DNA of 64,000 bases from Siphonodentalium dalli (GCA_032622095.1 CP136064.1:7617512-7681511), one strand, 5' to 3'. Positions 1 through 11,545 are shown, counted from the stretch's first letter. Made by a program: numbers and translations. The notes: generated by a model from the letters alone, not told the origin.

Positions 1-3000
1 GTATGATTATAGGAAGCATATAGCAGCTCATAATTTAGGATTTGATTGTGTTGTTGGCTGTCTAATCTCCGACAAAAGGTATGATTATAGGAAGCATATA
101 GCAGCTCATAATTTAGGATTTGATCGTGTTGTTGGCTCTCTAATCTCCGACAAAAGGTATGATTATAGGAAGCATATAGCAGCTCATAATTTAGGATTTG
201 ATTGTGTTATTGGCTGTCTAATCTCTGACAAAAGGTATGATTATAGGAAGCATATAACAGCTCATAATTTAGGATTCGATCGTGTTATTGGCTGTCTAAT
301 CTCCGACAAAAGGTATGATTATAGGAAGCATACAGCAGCTCATAATTTAGGATTTGATCGTGTTGTTGGCTGTCTAATCTCTGACAAAAGGTATGATTAT
401 AGGATGCATATAGCAGCTCATAATTTAGGATTCGATCGTGTTGTTGGCTGTCTAATCTCCGACAAAAGGTATGATTATAGGAAGCATATAGCAGCTCATA
501 ATTTAGGATTTGATCGTGTTGTTGGCTGTCTAATCTCCGACAAAAGGTATGATTATAGGAAGCATATAGCAGCTCATAATTTAGGATTTGATCGTGTTGT
601 TGGCTGTCTAATCTCCGACAAAAGGTATGATTATATGAAGCATACAGCAGCTCATAATTTAGGATTTGATTGTGTTGTTGGCTGTCTAATCTCCGACAAA
701 AGGTATGATTATAGGAAGCATACAGCAGCTCATAATTTAGGATTTGATTGTGTTATTGGCTGTCTAATCTCCGACAAAAGGTATGATTATAGGAAGCATA
801 CAGCAGCTCATAATTTAGGATTCGATCGTGTTATTGGCTGTCTAATCTCCGACAAAAGGTATGATTATAGGAAGCATATAGCAGCTCATAATTTAGGATT
901 TGATTGTGTTATTGGCTGTCTAATCTCCGACAAAAGGTATGATTATAGGAAGCATACAGCAGCTCATAATTTAGGATTTGATTGTGTTATTGGCTGTCTA
1001 ATCTCTGACAAAAGGTATGATTATAGGATGCATATAGCAGCTCATAATTTAGGATTTGATCGTGTTGTTGGCTGTCTAATCTCCGACAAAAGGTATGATT
1101 ATAGGAAGCATACAGCAGCTCATAATTTAGGATTTGATTGTGTTATTGGCTGTCTAATCTCCGACAAAAGGTATGATTATAGGAAGCATACAGCAGCTCA
1201 TAATTTAGGATTTGATTGTGTTATTGGCTGTCTAATCTCCGACAAAAGGTATGATTATAGGAAGCATACAGCAGCTCATAATTTAGGATTTGATTGTGTT
1301 ATTGGCTGTCTAATCTCTGACAAAAGGTATGATTATAGGATGCATATAGCAGCTCATAATTTAGGATTCGATCATGTTGTTGGCTGTCTAATCTCCGACA
1401 AAAGGTATGATTATAGGAAGCATATAGCAGCTCATAATTTAGGATTTGATCGTGTTGTTGGCTGTCTAATCTCCGACAAAAGGTATGATTATAGGAAGCA
1501 TATAGCAGCTCATAATTTAGGATTTGATCGTGTTGTTGGCTGTCTAATCTCCGACAAAAGGTATGATTATAGGAAGCATATAGCAGCTCATAATTTAGGA
1601 TTTGATTGTGTTATTGGCTGTCTAATCTCCGACAAAAGGTATGATTATATGAAGCATACAGCAGCTCATAATTTAGGATTTGATTGTGTTGTTGGCTGTC
1701 TAATCTCCGACAAAAGGTATGATTATAGGAAGCATATAGCAGCTCATAATTTAGGATTTGATCGTGTTATTGGCTGTCTAATCTCCGACAAAAGGTATGA
1801 TTATAGGAAGCATATAGCAGCTCATAATTTAGTATTTGATTGTGTTGTTGGCTGTCTAATCTCTGACAAAAGGTATGATTATAGGATGCATATAGCAGCT
1901 CATAATTTAGGATTCGATCATGTTGTTGGCTGTCTAATCTCCGACAAAAGGTATGATTATAGGAAGCATATAGCAGCTCATAATTTAGGATTTGATCGTG
2001 TTGTTGGCTGTCTAATCTCCGACAAAAGGTATGATTATAGGAAGCATATAGCAGCTCATAATTTAGGATTTGATTGTGTTATTGGCTGTCTAATCTCCGA
2101 CAAAAGGTATGATTATATGAAGCATACAGCAGCTCATAATTTAGGATTTTATTGTGTTGTTGGCTGTCTAATCTCCGACAAAAGGTATGATTATAGGAAG
2201 CATATAGCAGCTCATAATTTAGGATTTGATTGTGTTATTGGCTGTCTAATCTCCGACAAAAGGTATGATTATAGGAAGCATATAGCAGCTCATAATTTAG
2301 GATTCGATCGTGTTATTGGCTGTCTAATCTCCGACAAAAGGTATGATTATAGGAAGCATATAGCAGCTCGTAATTTAGGATTTGATTGTGTTATTGGCTG
2401 TCTAATCTCTGACAAAAGGTATGATTATAGGAAGCATATAGCAGCTCATAATTTAGGATTTGATTGTGTTATTGGCTGTCTAATCTCTGACAAAAGGTAT
2501 GATTATAGGAAGCATATAACAGCTCATAATTTAGGATTCGATCGTGTTATTGGCTGTCTAATCTCTGACAAAAGGTATGATTATAGGAAGCATATAGCAG
2601 CTCATAATTTAGGATTTGATCGTGTTGTTGGCTATCTAATCTCCGACAAAAGGTATGATTATAGGAAGCATATAGCAGCTCATAATTTAGGATTTGATCG
2701 TGTTATTGGCTGTCTAATCTCCGACAAAAGGTTTGATTATAGGAAGCATATAGCAGCTCATAATTTAGGATTTGATTGTGTTATTGGCTGTACTCTAATC
2801 TCTGACAAAAGGTATGATTATAGGAAGCATATAACAGCTCATAATTTAGGATTCGATCGTGTTATTGGCTGTCTAATCTCCGACAAAAGGTATGATTATA
2901 GGAAGCATATAGCAGCTCATAATTTAGGATTTGATCGTGTTGTTGGCTGTCTAATCTCCGACAAAAGGTATGATTATAGGAAGCATATAGCAGCTCATAA

Positions 3001-3996
3001 TTTAGGATTTGATTGTGTTATTGGCTGTCTAATCTCTGACAAAAGGTATGATTATAGGAAGCATACAACAGCTCATAATTTAGGATTCGATCGTGTTATT
3101 GGCTGTCTAATCTCCGACAAAAGGTATGATTATAGGAAGCATATAGCAGCTCATAATTTAGGATTTGATCGTGTTGTTGGCTGTCTAATCTCTGACAAAA
3201 GGTATGATTATAGGATGCATATAGCAGCTCATAATTTAGGATTCTATCATGTTGTTGGCTGTCTAATCTCCGACAAAAGGTATGATTATAGGAAGCATAT
3301 AGCAGCTCATAATTTAGGATTTGATTGTGTTGTTGGCTGTCTAATCTCCGACAAAAGGTATGATTATAGGAAGCATATAGCAGCTCATAATTTAGGATTT
3401 GATCGTGTTGTTGGCTCTCTAATCTCCGACAAAAGGTATGATTATAGGAAGCATATAGCAGCTCATAATTTAGGATTTGATTGTGTTATTGGCTGTCTAA
3501 TCTCTGACAAAAGGTATGATTATAGGAAGCATATAACAGCTCATAATTTAGGATTCGATCGTGTTATTGGCTGTCTAATCTCCGACAAAAGGTATGATTA
3601 TAGGAAGCATATAGCAGCTCATAATTTAGGATTTGATCGTGTTGTTGGCTGTCTAATCTCTGACAAAAGGTATGATTATAGGATGCATATAGCAGCTCAT
3701 AATTTAGGATTCGATCGTGTTGTTGGCTGTCTAATCTCCGACAAAAGGTATGATTATAGGAAGCATATAGCAGCTCATAATTTAGGATTTGATCGTGTTG
3801 TTGGCTGTCTAATCTCCGACAAAAGGTATGATTATAGGAAGCATATAGCAGCTCATAATTTAGGATTTGATCGTGTTGTTGGCTGTCTAATCTCCGACAA
3901 AAGGTATGATTATATGAAGCATACAGCAGCTCATAATTTAGGATTTGATTGTGTTGTTGGCTGTCTAATCTCCGACAAAAGGTATGATTATAGGTA
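1..3996 (+). repeat. 78-bp satellite array, block 1 (about 51 monomers)
   Basis: A monomer of 78 bp is repeated head to tail from the window edge, so the array extends off the left side. Each monomer contains GCAGCTCATAATTTAGGA and ends TCCGACAAAAGGTATGATTA. Variation is confined to a few sites: CGT/TGT, GTT/ATT, TTT/TTC, TCC/TCT, ATA/ACA and AGG AAG/AGG ATG/ATG AAG. One monomer carries a 3-bp insertion near 2791. Because 78 is 26 codons and one plus-strand frame lacks stops, a frame of 1197 codons is open from 404 to 3997. Most variable sites are nonsynonymous (Arg/Cys, Val/Ile, Ile/Thr, Lys/Met) and there is no upstream exon or varied domain, so I read it as non-coding satellite. Marker monomers with ATGCAT occur at 404, 1028, 1340, 1886, 3215 and 3683, all spaced by multiples of 78 (plus the 3-bp insert). 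Confidence 0.97.
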
Positions 3997-4026
3997 GTCC
4001 AAGTCTTCTTGTACTAAAACCAGCTA
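3997..4026. other. Short interruption between satellite blocks
   Basis: About 30 bp not belonging to the 78-bp monomer (contains GTCCAAGTCTTCTTGTAC) separates the two blocks and supplies the stop that ends the long open frame. The monomer resumes at ATATAGCAGC. It looks like a small insertion or repair scar within one array rather than a boundary between unrelated arrays. Confidence 0.8.
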
Positions 4027-5208
4027 AGATATAGCAGCTCATAATTTAGGATTTGATTGTGTTATTGGCTGTCTAATCTCCAACAAAAGGTATGATTATA
4101 GGAAGCATACAGCAGCTCATAATTTAGGATTTGATTGTGTTATTGGCTGTCTAATCTCCGACAAAAGGTATGATTATAGGAAGCATACAGCAGCTCATAA
4201 TTTAGGATTCGATCGTGTTATTGGCTGTCTAATCTCCGACAAAAGGTATGATTATAGGAAGCATACAGCAGCTCATAATTTAGGATTTGATTGTGTTATT
4301 GGCTGTCTAATCTCCGACAAAAGGTATGATTATAGGAAGCATACAGCAGCTCATAATTTAGGATTTGATTGTGTTATTGGCTGTCTAATCTCCGACAAAA
4401 GGTATGATTATAGGAAGCATATAGCAGCTCATAATTTAGGATTCGATCGTGTTATTGGCTGTCTAATCTCCGACAAAAGGTATGATTATAGGAAGCATAC
4501 AGCAGCTCATAATTTAGGATTTGATTGTGTTATTGGCTGTCTAATCTCCGACAAAAGGTATGATTATAGGAAGCATATAGCAGCTCATAATTTAGGATTT
4601 GATTGTGTTGTTGGCTGTCTAAACTCTGACAAAAGGTATGATTATAGGAAGCATATAACAGCTCATAATTTAGGATTTGATTGTGTTATTGGCTGTCTAA
4701 TCTCCAACAAAAGGTATGATTATAGGAAGCATACAGCAGCTCATAATTTAGGATTCGATCGTGTTATTGGCTGTCTAATCTCCGACAAAAGGTATGATTA
4801 TAGGAAGCATATAGCAGCTCATAATTTAGGATTCGATTGTGTTGTTGGCTGTCTAATCTCCGACAAAAGGTATGATTATAGGAAGCATACAGCAGCTCAT
4901 AATTTAGGATTTGATTGTGTTGTTGGCTGTCTAATCTCCGACAAAAGGTATGATTATAGGAAGCATATAGCAGCTCATAATTTAGGATTTGATTTTGTTA
5001 TTGGCTGTCTAATCTCCGACAAAAGGTATGATTATAGGAAGCATATAGCAGCTCATAATTTAGGATTCGATCGTGTTATTGGCTGTCTATTCTCTGACAA
5101 AAGGTATGATTATAGGAAGCATATAGCAGCTCATAATTTAGGATTTGATTTTGTTGTTGGCTGTCTAATCTCCGACAAAAGGTATGATTATAGGAAGCAT
5201 ATAGCAGC
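4027..5208 (+). repeat. 78-bp satellite array, block 2 (about 15 monomers)
   Basis: Same monomer and orientation as block 1, ending abruptly at 5208 in GCATATAGCAGC followed by unrelated sequence. This block holds variants not seen in block 1 (TCCAAC for TCCGAC, GATTTTGTT, CTAAACTCT and CTATTCTCT), as expected for less homogenised monomers near an array edge. Confidence 0.96.
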
Positions 5209-5321
5209 GCATATATGGGTTGATACAAAAATCGGACCTGGCACTGAAAGAGTTAAATCATTCACCATTCTACCTTGTTGTTTTATATCAAATTTCCTAT
5301 ATTTCCATATGAGATCCAGTC

Positions 5322-5572
5322 AAGTCTTGAAATAGTGTGTCTGTCATTTGCAGAATGAGGTCCGCAGAGGGTGAATTTAGTGATGCTACCCCGCATAGCG
5401 GGCTAGCATCACCAAATTCACCCTCTGGGGACCTCATTCTGATTACACCTCAGCAGAATGAGGTCCTCAGAGGGTGAAGTTGGTGATGCTAGCTCGCTAT
5501 GCGGGGTAGCATCACTAATTTCACCCTCTGGGGACCTCATTCTTAAATGACAGACACACTATTTCAAGGCTT
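5322..5572. mobile_element. Foldback/MITE element, AGAATGAGGTCC family, copy 1
   Basis: The terminal inverted repeats run through CTTGAAATAGTGTGTCTGTC on the left and its complement on the right. Inside are two hairpins, each built on AGAATGAGGTCC...GGGTGAATTTAGTGATGCTA and its complement, joined by GATTACACCTCAGC. The central pieces are near-palindromes around CCCGCATAGCGGG. There is no coding capacity. Relatives are at 7181-7546, 61450-61566 and 63235-63515. The size and fold suggest a non-autonomous DNA element; the mobilising transposase cannot be named from this. Confidence 0.85.
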
Positions 5573-5582
5573 CTCTATTTAA

Positions 5583-5750
5583 CCCTTCCATGATGGGAGC
5601 TGTGCTGGTGCAGCATTAAAGATACTGTGCCAGTGCATTCTCGCCCATAGGGAGCCTCACATATATAAGAGAATGCACTTACTTACAAGGTCAAGGTACA
5701 TATTGTTTGGCCAATGTATTCTCTTATATATATGAGGCTCCCTATGGAAG
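5583..5750. repeat. Inverted repeat of the TGCATTCTCTTATATATG family, copy 1
   Basis: CCATAGGGAGCCTCACATAT followed by ATAAGAGAATGCAC (5647-5678) is inverted at 5711-5747 as CCAATGTATTCTCTTATATA with TATGAGGCTCCCTATGG. The same leader and arm recur at 62500-62640, and shorter perfect palindromes of this family lie at 6347-6417 and 6481-6549. Confidence 0.75.
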
Positions 5751-5805
5751 CTCCAGTCATGGAAGGATTAATTGTTGCAGATGTTCAAATTCTTTGTTAT
5801 TTCAG

Positions 5806-5963
5806 TTTGGTAGATGTTCATATAGTTGAGATTGAAGCATGGGGCCCAGGCAATATTGAGAAAGGCACAGCATTTAACTGTAAAACAGTCCGCACAAACC
5901 CAGCTGCCGTAGGAGCTGTGACAGGAAGTGCCACATATAATTCATTCCTCAGTAGTTTGACAG
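5806..5963 (+). CDS. Candidate internal exon of an unidentified gene
   Basis: A 158-nt open segment is bordered by a good acceptor (TTCTTTGTTATTTCAG ending at 5805) and a consensus donor (CAG|GTGAGT, exon ending at 5963). Only one of the three forward frames is open through it; the other two stop at once. It encodes about 52 residues with the composition of a folded secreted or extracellular domain: VEIEAWGPGNIEKG, then a Cys, then RTNPAAVGAVTGSATYNSFL. It enters in phase 2 (AG|T codon) and leaves after the first base of a codon. I do not recognise the family. The segment is unlike its repeat surroundings. Upstream exons would lie left of the satellite, outside the window. It could instead be a captured exon or a dead fragment. 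Confidence 0.45.
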
Positions 5964-6346
5964 GTGAGTTGTCTTGAATAAAAATCTGCCGCTAATTGAT
6001 TGAGGCCTTTTTGTTTTGTTTGTAATTCCAAATTATTTGTGCGTTTCAATTCAATTTGATCATCTGCCCTTGTTTGAAGTTATCGAACCTTTTGCTTCAG
6101 GTGCATACTTTTGCTCGATGAGATATTGCGATTTTAACAAAGTTAATGAACAAAAACACACACAGATAACACCGTTGCTTAATGATCCATAAATAGACTG
6201 CCCAAGTATTATAAGAATGTCCAGGGAAATTCCATATTTGACTGGTGTCCCAGAAATCACACATCCCTTGGGAAAGTTCCAAATCAAACTCTGATGATAA
6301 GTACAGCTATGCTCTAATTAACCCTTTACCCAACAGAAGGGCCCTG

Positions 6347-6417
6347 TGCCAATGCATTCTCTTATATATGCGAGTCGACCATAGGTCGCCTCGCATATAT
6401 AAGAGAATGCATTGGCA
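6347..6417. repeat. 71-bp palindrome (28-bp arms)
   Basis: The left arm TGCCAATGCATTCTCTTATA continues TATGCGAG and is exactly complemented by the right arm ending AAGAGAATGCATTGGCA. The 15-bp centre (TCGACCATAGGTCGC) is itself almost symmetric. Confidence 0.92.
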
Positions 6418-6480
6418 TAACACATTAAAAATTATAAAATTGTTAAAGAATGTAAGAAAAAATGGTAAAAAGTTTTTTAG

Positions 6481-6549
6481 GCCAATGCATTCTCTTATAT
6501 ATGCGAGGCGACCTATGGTCGACTCGCATATATAAGAGAATGCATTGGC
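6481..6549. repeat. 69-bp palindrome, inverted twin of the preceding one
   Basis: Arms GCCAATGCATTCTCTTATAT and complement; the centre reads GGCGACCTATGGTCGAC, the reverse complement of the first palindrome's centre. The two palindromes therefore form an inverted pair. Confidence 0.92.
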
Positions 6550-7180
6550 ACATGGCATAACTGTAACCATCACAATGTGGTCAATGAGCCGGTTCCAATG
6601 ATACCCATATTTGTATGGTTCTATTGAGACAGACCGAAGATATTTTAGGCTGTTGAAGCTTTATTTGGCCGGTTTTGGCCGGTTTGTTGGGTAAAGGGTT
6701 AATCGACTCTCCTTAACAACGTCAGACCACCGATATTACTGCGTTACTTGATTGCGTTGATGTGATCAGCATTATCACCACCACATAGAGTGTATATTTC
6801 TGGCATGGTCTGATGCTGCATTGATGATGCAGTTGTGAATGTCTGTCAGCAACGAACTTCGAATGTTGATTAAACCGTAAAAAAAATTATTAATTGAAAT
6901 ATTGTTTTGTGTATAGTTAATGCAGCGCTCACGAAAAAACTGGACTGGGTGTAAGGCAGCATGTGAAAAATTAATGCGGAGTATGGCAGTTTAAAAAAAT
7001 TATTACTAGTTTTGTAGTAAATTACCCATGAATGTGGTTGAATCGCTGTATAACCGCTGTCAATAACGACCTATGGTACAACCTTGTTAAAGGGGTTGAT
7101 TAATTAGAGCATAGCTGCATGCCGATATGTGACCAGCAGGCTTTACTCCATCTCATCCACATCCATCAATATTTACAGTC

Positions 7181-7546
7181 AAGCCTTGAAATAGTGTGCC
7201 TGTCATTTGCAGAATGAGGTCCCCTGAGGGTTAATTTAGTGATGCTACCCCACACAGCGGTCTAGCATCACTAAATTCATCTTCTGGGAACTATCTATAG
7301 TCACAAGTTAACATTGTTTTAAGTACTTTTTCCCTTCTGTTCAGTTTCTATATCCCCTAATTTACAGAAGATAAAAGCATAATCGAGGTGACTAATGGGT
7401 GAACATCACCAACTTCAACTGGGGAACTACAATTTGATCCTAGGTCTCCCATAGCAGTTGAGGTGACTCTAGTGCGCCGTGCAGGATAGCGTCACTAAAT
7501 TTTCCCTCTGGGGACCTCATTCTGCAAATGACATACACACTATTTC
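7181..7546. mobile_element. Foldback/MITE element, AGAATGAGGTCC family, longer copy
   Basis: Starts AAGCCTTGAAATAGTGTG and ends with the complement, TGACATACACACTATTTCA. The left hairpin matches copy 1; the remainder contains TTCTATATCCCC...CAGAAGATAAAAGCATAATC, a segment also present in the copy at 63235-63515. No open frame of interest. Confidence 0.8.
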
Positions 7547-7962
7547 ATTATTTAGTTGTTTACATTTTACACCAAACTTTAGCTGCAAGAATGCTCTCTT
7601 ATCTTGGCTACACACTGCACATTCATTTGCACCAATAAAATGATTTATTACATAATCCTACCCTTATTCCATTCAATAAATTGTGATATTAAACGTTCGT
7701 TTAATAACAGGAAATAGTGACCTTTGACTTCCGATTTGTTGTCTGTTTGCATCCCTTACGCTACGTCTCAAATAACTTTGGCTTCCAATATTTGTCTAAC
7801 AAACAATAATGAATGAAGAGTTTGAAAAGTTATATCATCAAATAAATGCCATGAAATACACCAAAGAGTCTTCATTTATCTGGGACTATTTTTTTTAAGC
7901 GGGCAAACAATGCATAGTTACGTGAAACGTCATAGCATACCTTACAGAAACCAATGTTAGTT
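7547..7962. other. No gene or repeat recognised
   Basis: AT-rich sequence with short frames only. I see no splice-bordered exon, promoter or inverted repeat that stands out. Confidence 0.6.
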
Positions 7963-8082
7963 TCGCATCCCATTTGTTGATTTAAGTATGTTTTGTCGAG
8001 GTTTTGGATCATGTAATAAATAGAATCTACAACGAGTCCTCAGTTTTTAGCAGAATTTACAAAACTCGGTCCAGACCTAATT
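7963..8082 (-). repeat. Inverted copy of the repeat at 13.87-14.0 kb
   Basis: The reverse complement carries CGTTGTAGATTCTATTTATT, then a CAAAACATA...AAATGGGA stretch, matching the sequence at about 13875-13993 with moderate divergence. It is a dispersed repeat of unknown class. Confidence 0.65.
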
Positions 8083-8149
8083 TACTGGACTCGTTTTGTA
8101 AATTCCGCTATATATATGTAGATCCTCTATTTCTTTTATTGTCTCCCGG

Positions 8150-9180
8150 AAAATTTTTTTTGGGGGACTATTAAAGTAGCCGGTGTCCGTCCGTGCGTCT
8201 GTCTGTCCATGCGTGCGTCTGTCTGTGCGTCCGTCCTTCCGGAAATGGTTTCCGGATGATAACTTTAGTTTCGGTTATTAGATCAAAAGCAAATTTCATA
8301 GATGAGTTTATCTGACCAAAATACAGGTCAAGTTCGAATATGGGTTTGCTCCGCCCATTTTTGCGAGAGTTATGACCCTTTTTCGACTTAGAATCTTGTA
8401 ATTTTCTGGTTTCCGGATGATAACTTCAGTTTGTGTGATCATATCTGAATCAAATTTAGTATGATAGTTTATCCACCATTTCAGGGGACACTGGTTGGAT
8501 TGTTCTGAAATTTAGTATTGGATTTAGGGTCCTTGTTATTTTTTTCAGAAAAGCTGATCCCCCCAATGAAGCCACTTTTTCGGGGGACACTGTGGCCGGA
8601 TAGCCTTTTATTGTCAAATGAGAGTACCAAGCTGTGCATCTATCTGCAATGATGATACATGTACATTGATATAGAATGTACACGGTTTAATATAATGTAA
8701 AAGTTAATGGGGGGATATCAGATTGTCATCATTTATCTTAGGTCTAAAGAATGTAACAATATCTTGGAAGAAATAGGGTAGGTCAGTATTGATCTTGTTT
8801 ACCATTTGTTTTAATAAGTATATCGTTTATAAAATGTCCATTCATCCATCTGTCCAGACGTCGGTCCAATAATCATCACAGATGGTTTACGGGTGATAAC
8901 TTTAGTTTTAGTTATCTGATTGTTTTTAAATTTTGTATGTGGATTACCCACATAAAAATGCAGGTCCAGTTCGAATTTGGTTTTGGTCTGCCCATTTTTG
9001 CTGGAGTTATGGTCCTTGTTGACTTAGTATTTACTGATTATTTTAGTTTCTGGGTGATAACATTATGTATCTGATTGTTTTCAAATTTTGGTATGTGGAT
9101 TACTCATGAAAGTACAGGTCAAGTTTAAAAATTGTATTCCGTCTGCCTATTTTTACCAGAGTTATGGTCCTTGTTGATTT
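8150..9180 (+). repeat. Dispersed repeat with about 161-bp tandem subunits, two loci
   Basis: It begins GGAAAATTTTTTTTGGGGGA and continues into a GTCC/GTCTGTCC-rich stretch. GGTTTCCGGATGATAACTT recurs at 8246 and 8407, and the diverged form GGTTTACGGGTGATAACTTT recurs at 8884 and about 9046, giving a spacing of about 161 bp in each pair. Between them are TTTGCGAGAGTTATGACC-type segments. This text class is widespread in mollusc genomes in my experience; I cannot assign it to a transposon superfamily. Confidence 0.7.
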
Positions 9181-9529
9181 ATCCCATAGGTAGAACATGA
9201 AAGATTAGATTTTTTTTAAATACAATTTTACATATTAAAAGAATTTGACATCGGATAACTAAATCCGGATTGGCATGATTTTTAGGTAGGCAGGGAGACC
9301 ACAAATACAGCTTATTTTTTGTTATATTTAAACCTAAAATAATGGTATCGGTAATGCATTATTTTTGAAAGTAATGGTAATATTAATTGTAATTAAGAAA
9401 ATAGCAAGTAATCAGTATTGGTAATTTTGAATGCACTGATTTGCTTTCTATACTGAATGGATTCTCCCAACCAGCTATAACTGTGTACATTGCAGTAGTC
9501 TTTTAGTTATTTGTTGGTGAGTCTCAGGA

Positions 9530-9690
9530 AATAGTAGTATAGAAAGGGTTAAACTTAGGCCATTTGTTGAACTTATTATCTGAACAATAGCTAAGGGAAC
9601 TACTCGTCAATGAATATTTAGTATAGAAAGGGTTAACCTTAGGTTGTTTGGTGAACTTATTATCTGTACTTATTATTTTGACGTGGGGAG
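9530..9690 (+). repeat. Two-copy tandem repeat
   Basis: AGTATAGAAAGGGTTAAACTTAGG followed by TTGTTGAACTTATTATCTG appears twice about 85-90 bp apart with a few differences (AAACTT/AACCTT, CCATTTG/TTGTTTG). Confidence 0.7.
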
Positions 9691-10990
9691 CTGTTAATCA
9701 TGTTGAAGTTCTGGAAAATCCCTATCGAATGACACCAAACACGTGACGATAGGTTGAAGGAATTTAAATCCATAGTGCATCTTCTGTAAACTTGAAAAGA
9801 ATGAAGGGGCCACAATTTCTACAATCGTCAACCGATTCACAAAATTCACTCATAAAGGACTTTCAGTACATCCTATAGATTCCATTTTGGTTCAAATTGG
9901 CAACAACAACAACAAAAAATGAAAGAATTTGCCCCTCCCCTAACCTGTGACTTTTGTCTCATATACCAGTATGCCTCAGTCTCTTTGAAAAGCCGACGAT
10001 AATCCTAACGGATGTACGTCTCTAATATTTAATTTCTACAATGACGTGGCATTCTCAACATGACGCAATAAACCGTTTCCAAATATGGAGTGCATTCCTG
10101 GCGTAGTATATGTTTGTGAGAATCGTAGTATATATAAATAGTTATAAATACAACAAGATGCGAAAGAGTAATCAGTCTTGAATATCTGATAGATAAAAAC
10201 TCGAAGATGATGTCTCCTATATTGCGATGCATAAAATGAATTATGGATATATATCGCCTGTATTCAGTTTTCCAACAATAGTTGAGTTTGCCAATGCGTG
10301 GGAAAATTGTCAACACGTCATTGACCTCTGATATGTGAAGTGATCTGTTATGACATAATTCCAATGAAATCATGCACGTGCTTCATCCATGTACGTTCAG
10401 CCAGATGAAGGTACATGCTTCGTCACTCTCCAATGAAATGGAGGGAATTAATCCCATCAATTCAGTAACTCATTATAAATGAGATATCCAGAGACGTAAA
10501 TACGGTAAAATTTTTGTTAGCTTTTTAAAGAGACTGCAGTATGCCTATGTCCCAACAGCATATCTAAAGTATATTTACTGATTATAATGGTGTTCTTACT
10601 CACTATAATGATTTTAAAATGGCATCTTGTGTTGTGTAATCATAGAAAAAGCTTGGCCAACTATAATTTAATTTGGTCATTTAAAAAGAAAATCAGGCCA
10701 ACAATCGCGCGAGGCCTGATATTCGTTGTATAACAATACGATCTAGTCAACTATATTTAGATGGCAATGTATTGACAATAAATTATCATCAGTATGATGT
10801 GATCAAATTGTCCACACGTTTGGTGATCGTTACCATGACAGTTGTACTGGCATGTTGAAAATTTGAAAGATCTAAATATATTAGACATAATAGTTAATTC
10901 CCCACTGAGTTATGCTCCTTCACGACTTGGTAATATTTTTTATGTATTGATTAATATGGGTAACTAGCTGATGTGCCCGACTTCATCTGG
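9691..10990. other. No gene or repeat recognised
   Basis: A 114-codon minus-strand frame (10029-10373) is present but has no recognisable motif, family resemblance or splice context. The rest is AT-rich, low in CpG and without notable repeats. Confidence 0.55.
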
Positions 10991-10994
10991 GCTA

Positions 10995-11345
10995 TTTAGG
11001 GATTTCAATGTGATCGCCTCCATCTGGGCAGAATATACAGCGTCTGGACAAACTGTTGTTCAATTGGTCCAGAAACATGCCTATATGAGCATATATGAGC
11101 GAGGTCAAGGTCAAGCACACAGACACGTATGAAATTGGACCCGCCCATATTGTTCCCGGGATCAAAGTAGGCCTACATACCAAATTTAAGTTGGATCGGT
11201 CAAGGTCCAGAAACATGCCTATATGATTGTGTATGAGCGAGGTCAAGGTCAAGGAGATGGTCGCACATGAAATTGAACCCACCCATATTGTTCCAAGGAT
11301 CAAAGTAGGCCTACATACCAAATTTGAGTCGGACCGGTCAAGCAG
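10995..11345 (+). repeat. Tandem duplication of about 138 bp with a partial flanking unit
   Basis: GGTCCAGAAACATGCCTATATG occurs near 11067 and 11205. Each is followed by GAGCGAGGTCAAGGTCAAG, a CCCATATTGTTCC segment and ATCAAAGTAGGCCTACATAC. The shadow minus-strand frame across it shows the same internal duplication, so it is a repeat rather than a gene. Confidence 0.8.
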
Positions 11346-11375
11346 TTTTTGAGTCTATAAGTCACATACATACAT

Positions 11376-11376
11376 G

Positions 11377-11408
<32 letters not shown>

Positions 11409-11423
11409 GGCAGACAGACAGAA
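11376..11423 (+). repeat. (CA)n followed by (GACA)n microsatellite
   Basis: A pure CA run of about 29 bp passes into imperfect GACA/GGCA tetranucleotides. Confidence 0.95.
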
Positions 11424-11545
11424 GTTCCAATATTTATATTAGATGACTCATGATTACCTAGCATAAACATCTGCTGCTGCATGTATCATTAAGTATACAT
11501 ACAAGTATATATGATGTTTTTTCTATCTGATTTTTCTTGTTTCAG

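Larger units (their letters stand above)
6318..6702. mobile_element. Inner inverted-repeat element carrying twin palindromes
   Basis: TTAACCCTTTACCCAACA (6318-6335) is perfectly inverted at 6685-6702. Between the termini are two long palindromes that are inverted copies of each other, separated by about 63 bp of AT-rich spacer. Confidence 0.7.
6304..7117. mobile_element. Non-autonomous TIR element with an inner TIR element
   Basis: Perfect 18-bp terminal inverted repeats CAGCTATGCTCTAATTAA lie at 6304-6321 and 7100-7117. There is no protein-coding content. Inside, a second inverted pair (6318-6335 and 6685-6702) overlaps the outer left terminus. No clear target duplication is visible. The TIR resembles that of the 137-bp MITE at 13514 (CAGTAATGCTCTAAATA), so the two may be related. 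Confidence 0.7.

Noticed and set aside
404-3997. A giant repeat protein of 1197 residues
   Set aside because: It is an in-phase satellite (78 bp = 26 codons) without upstream exons, with mainly nonsynonymous variation and continuing beyond the frame at both ends.
1-5208. CRISPR-like array
   Set aside because: There are no unique spacers; the entire 78-bp monomer is repeated, and the context is eukaryotic.
8182-8240. GTCC/GTCTG-rich stretch as an independent microsatellite locus
   Set aside because: It belongs to the dispersed repeat at 8150-9180, where such runs are part of the consensus; the same type of run appears in the repeats at 61.6 and 62.7 kb.
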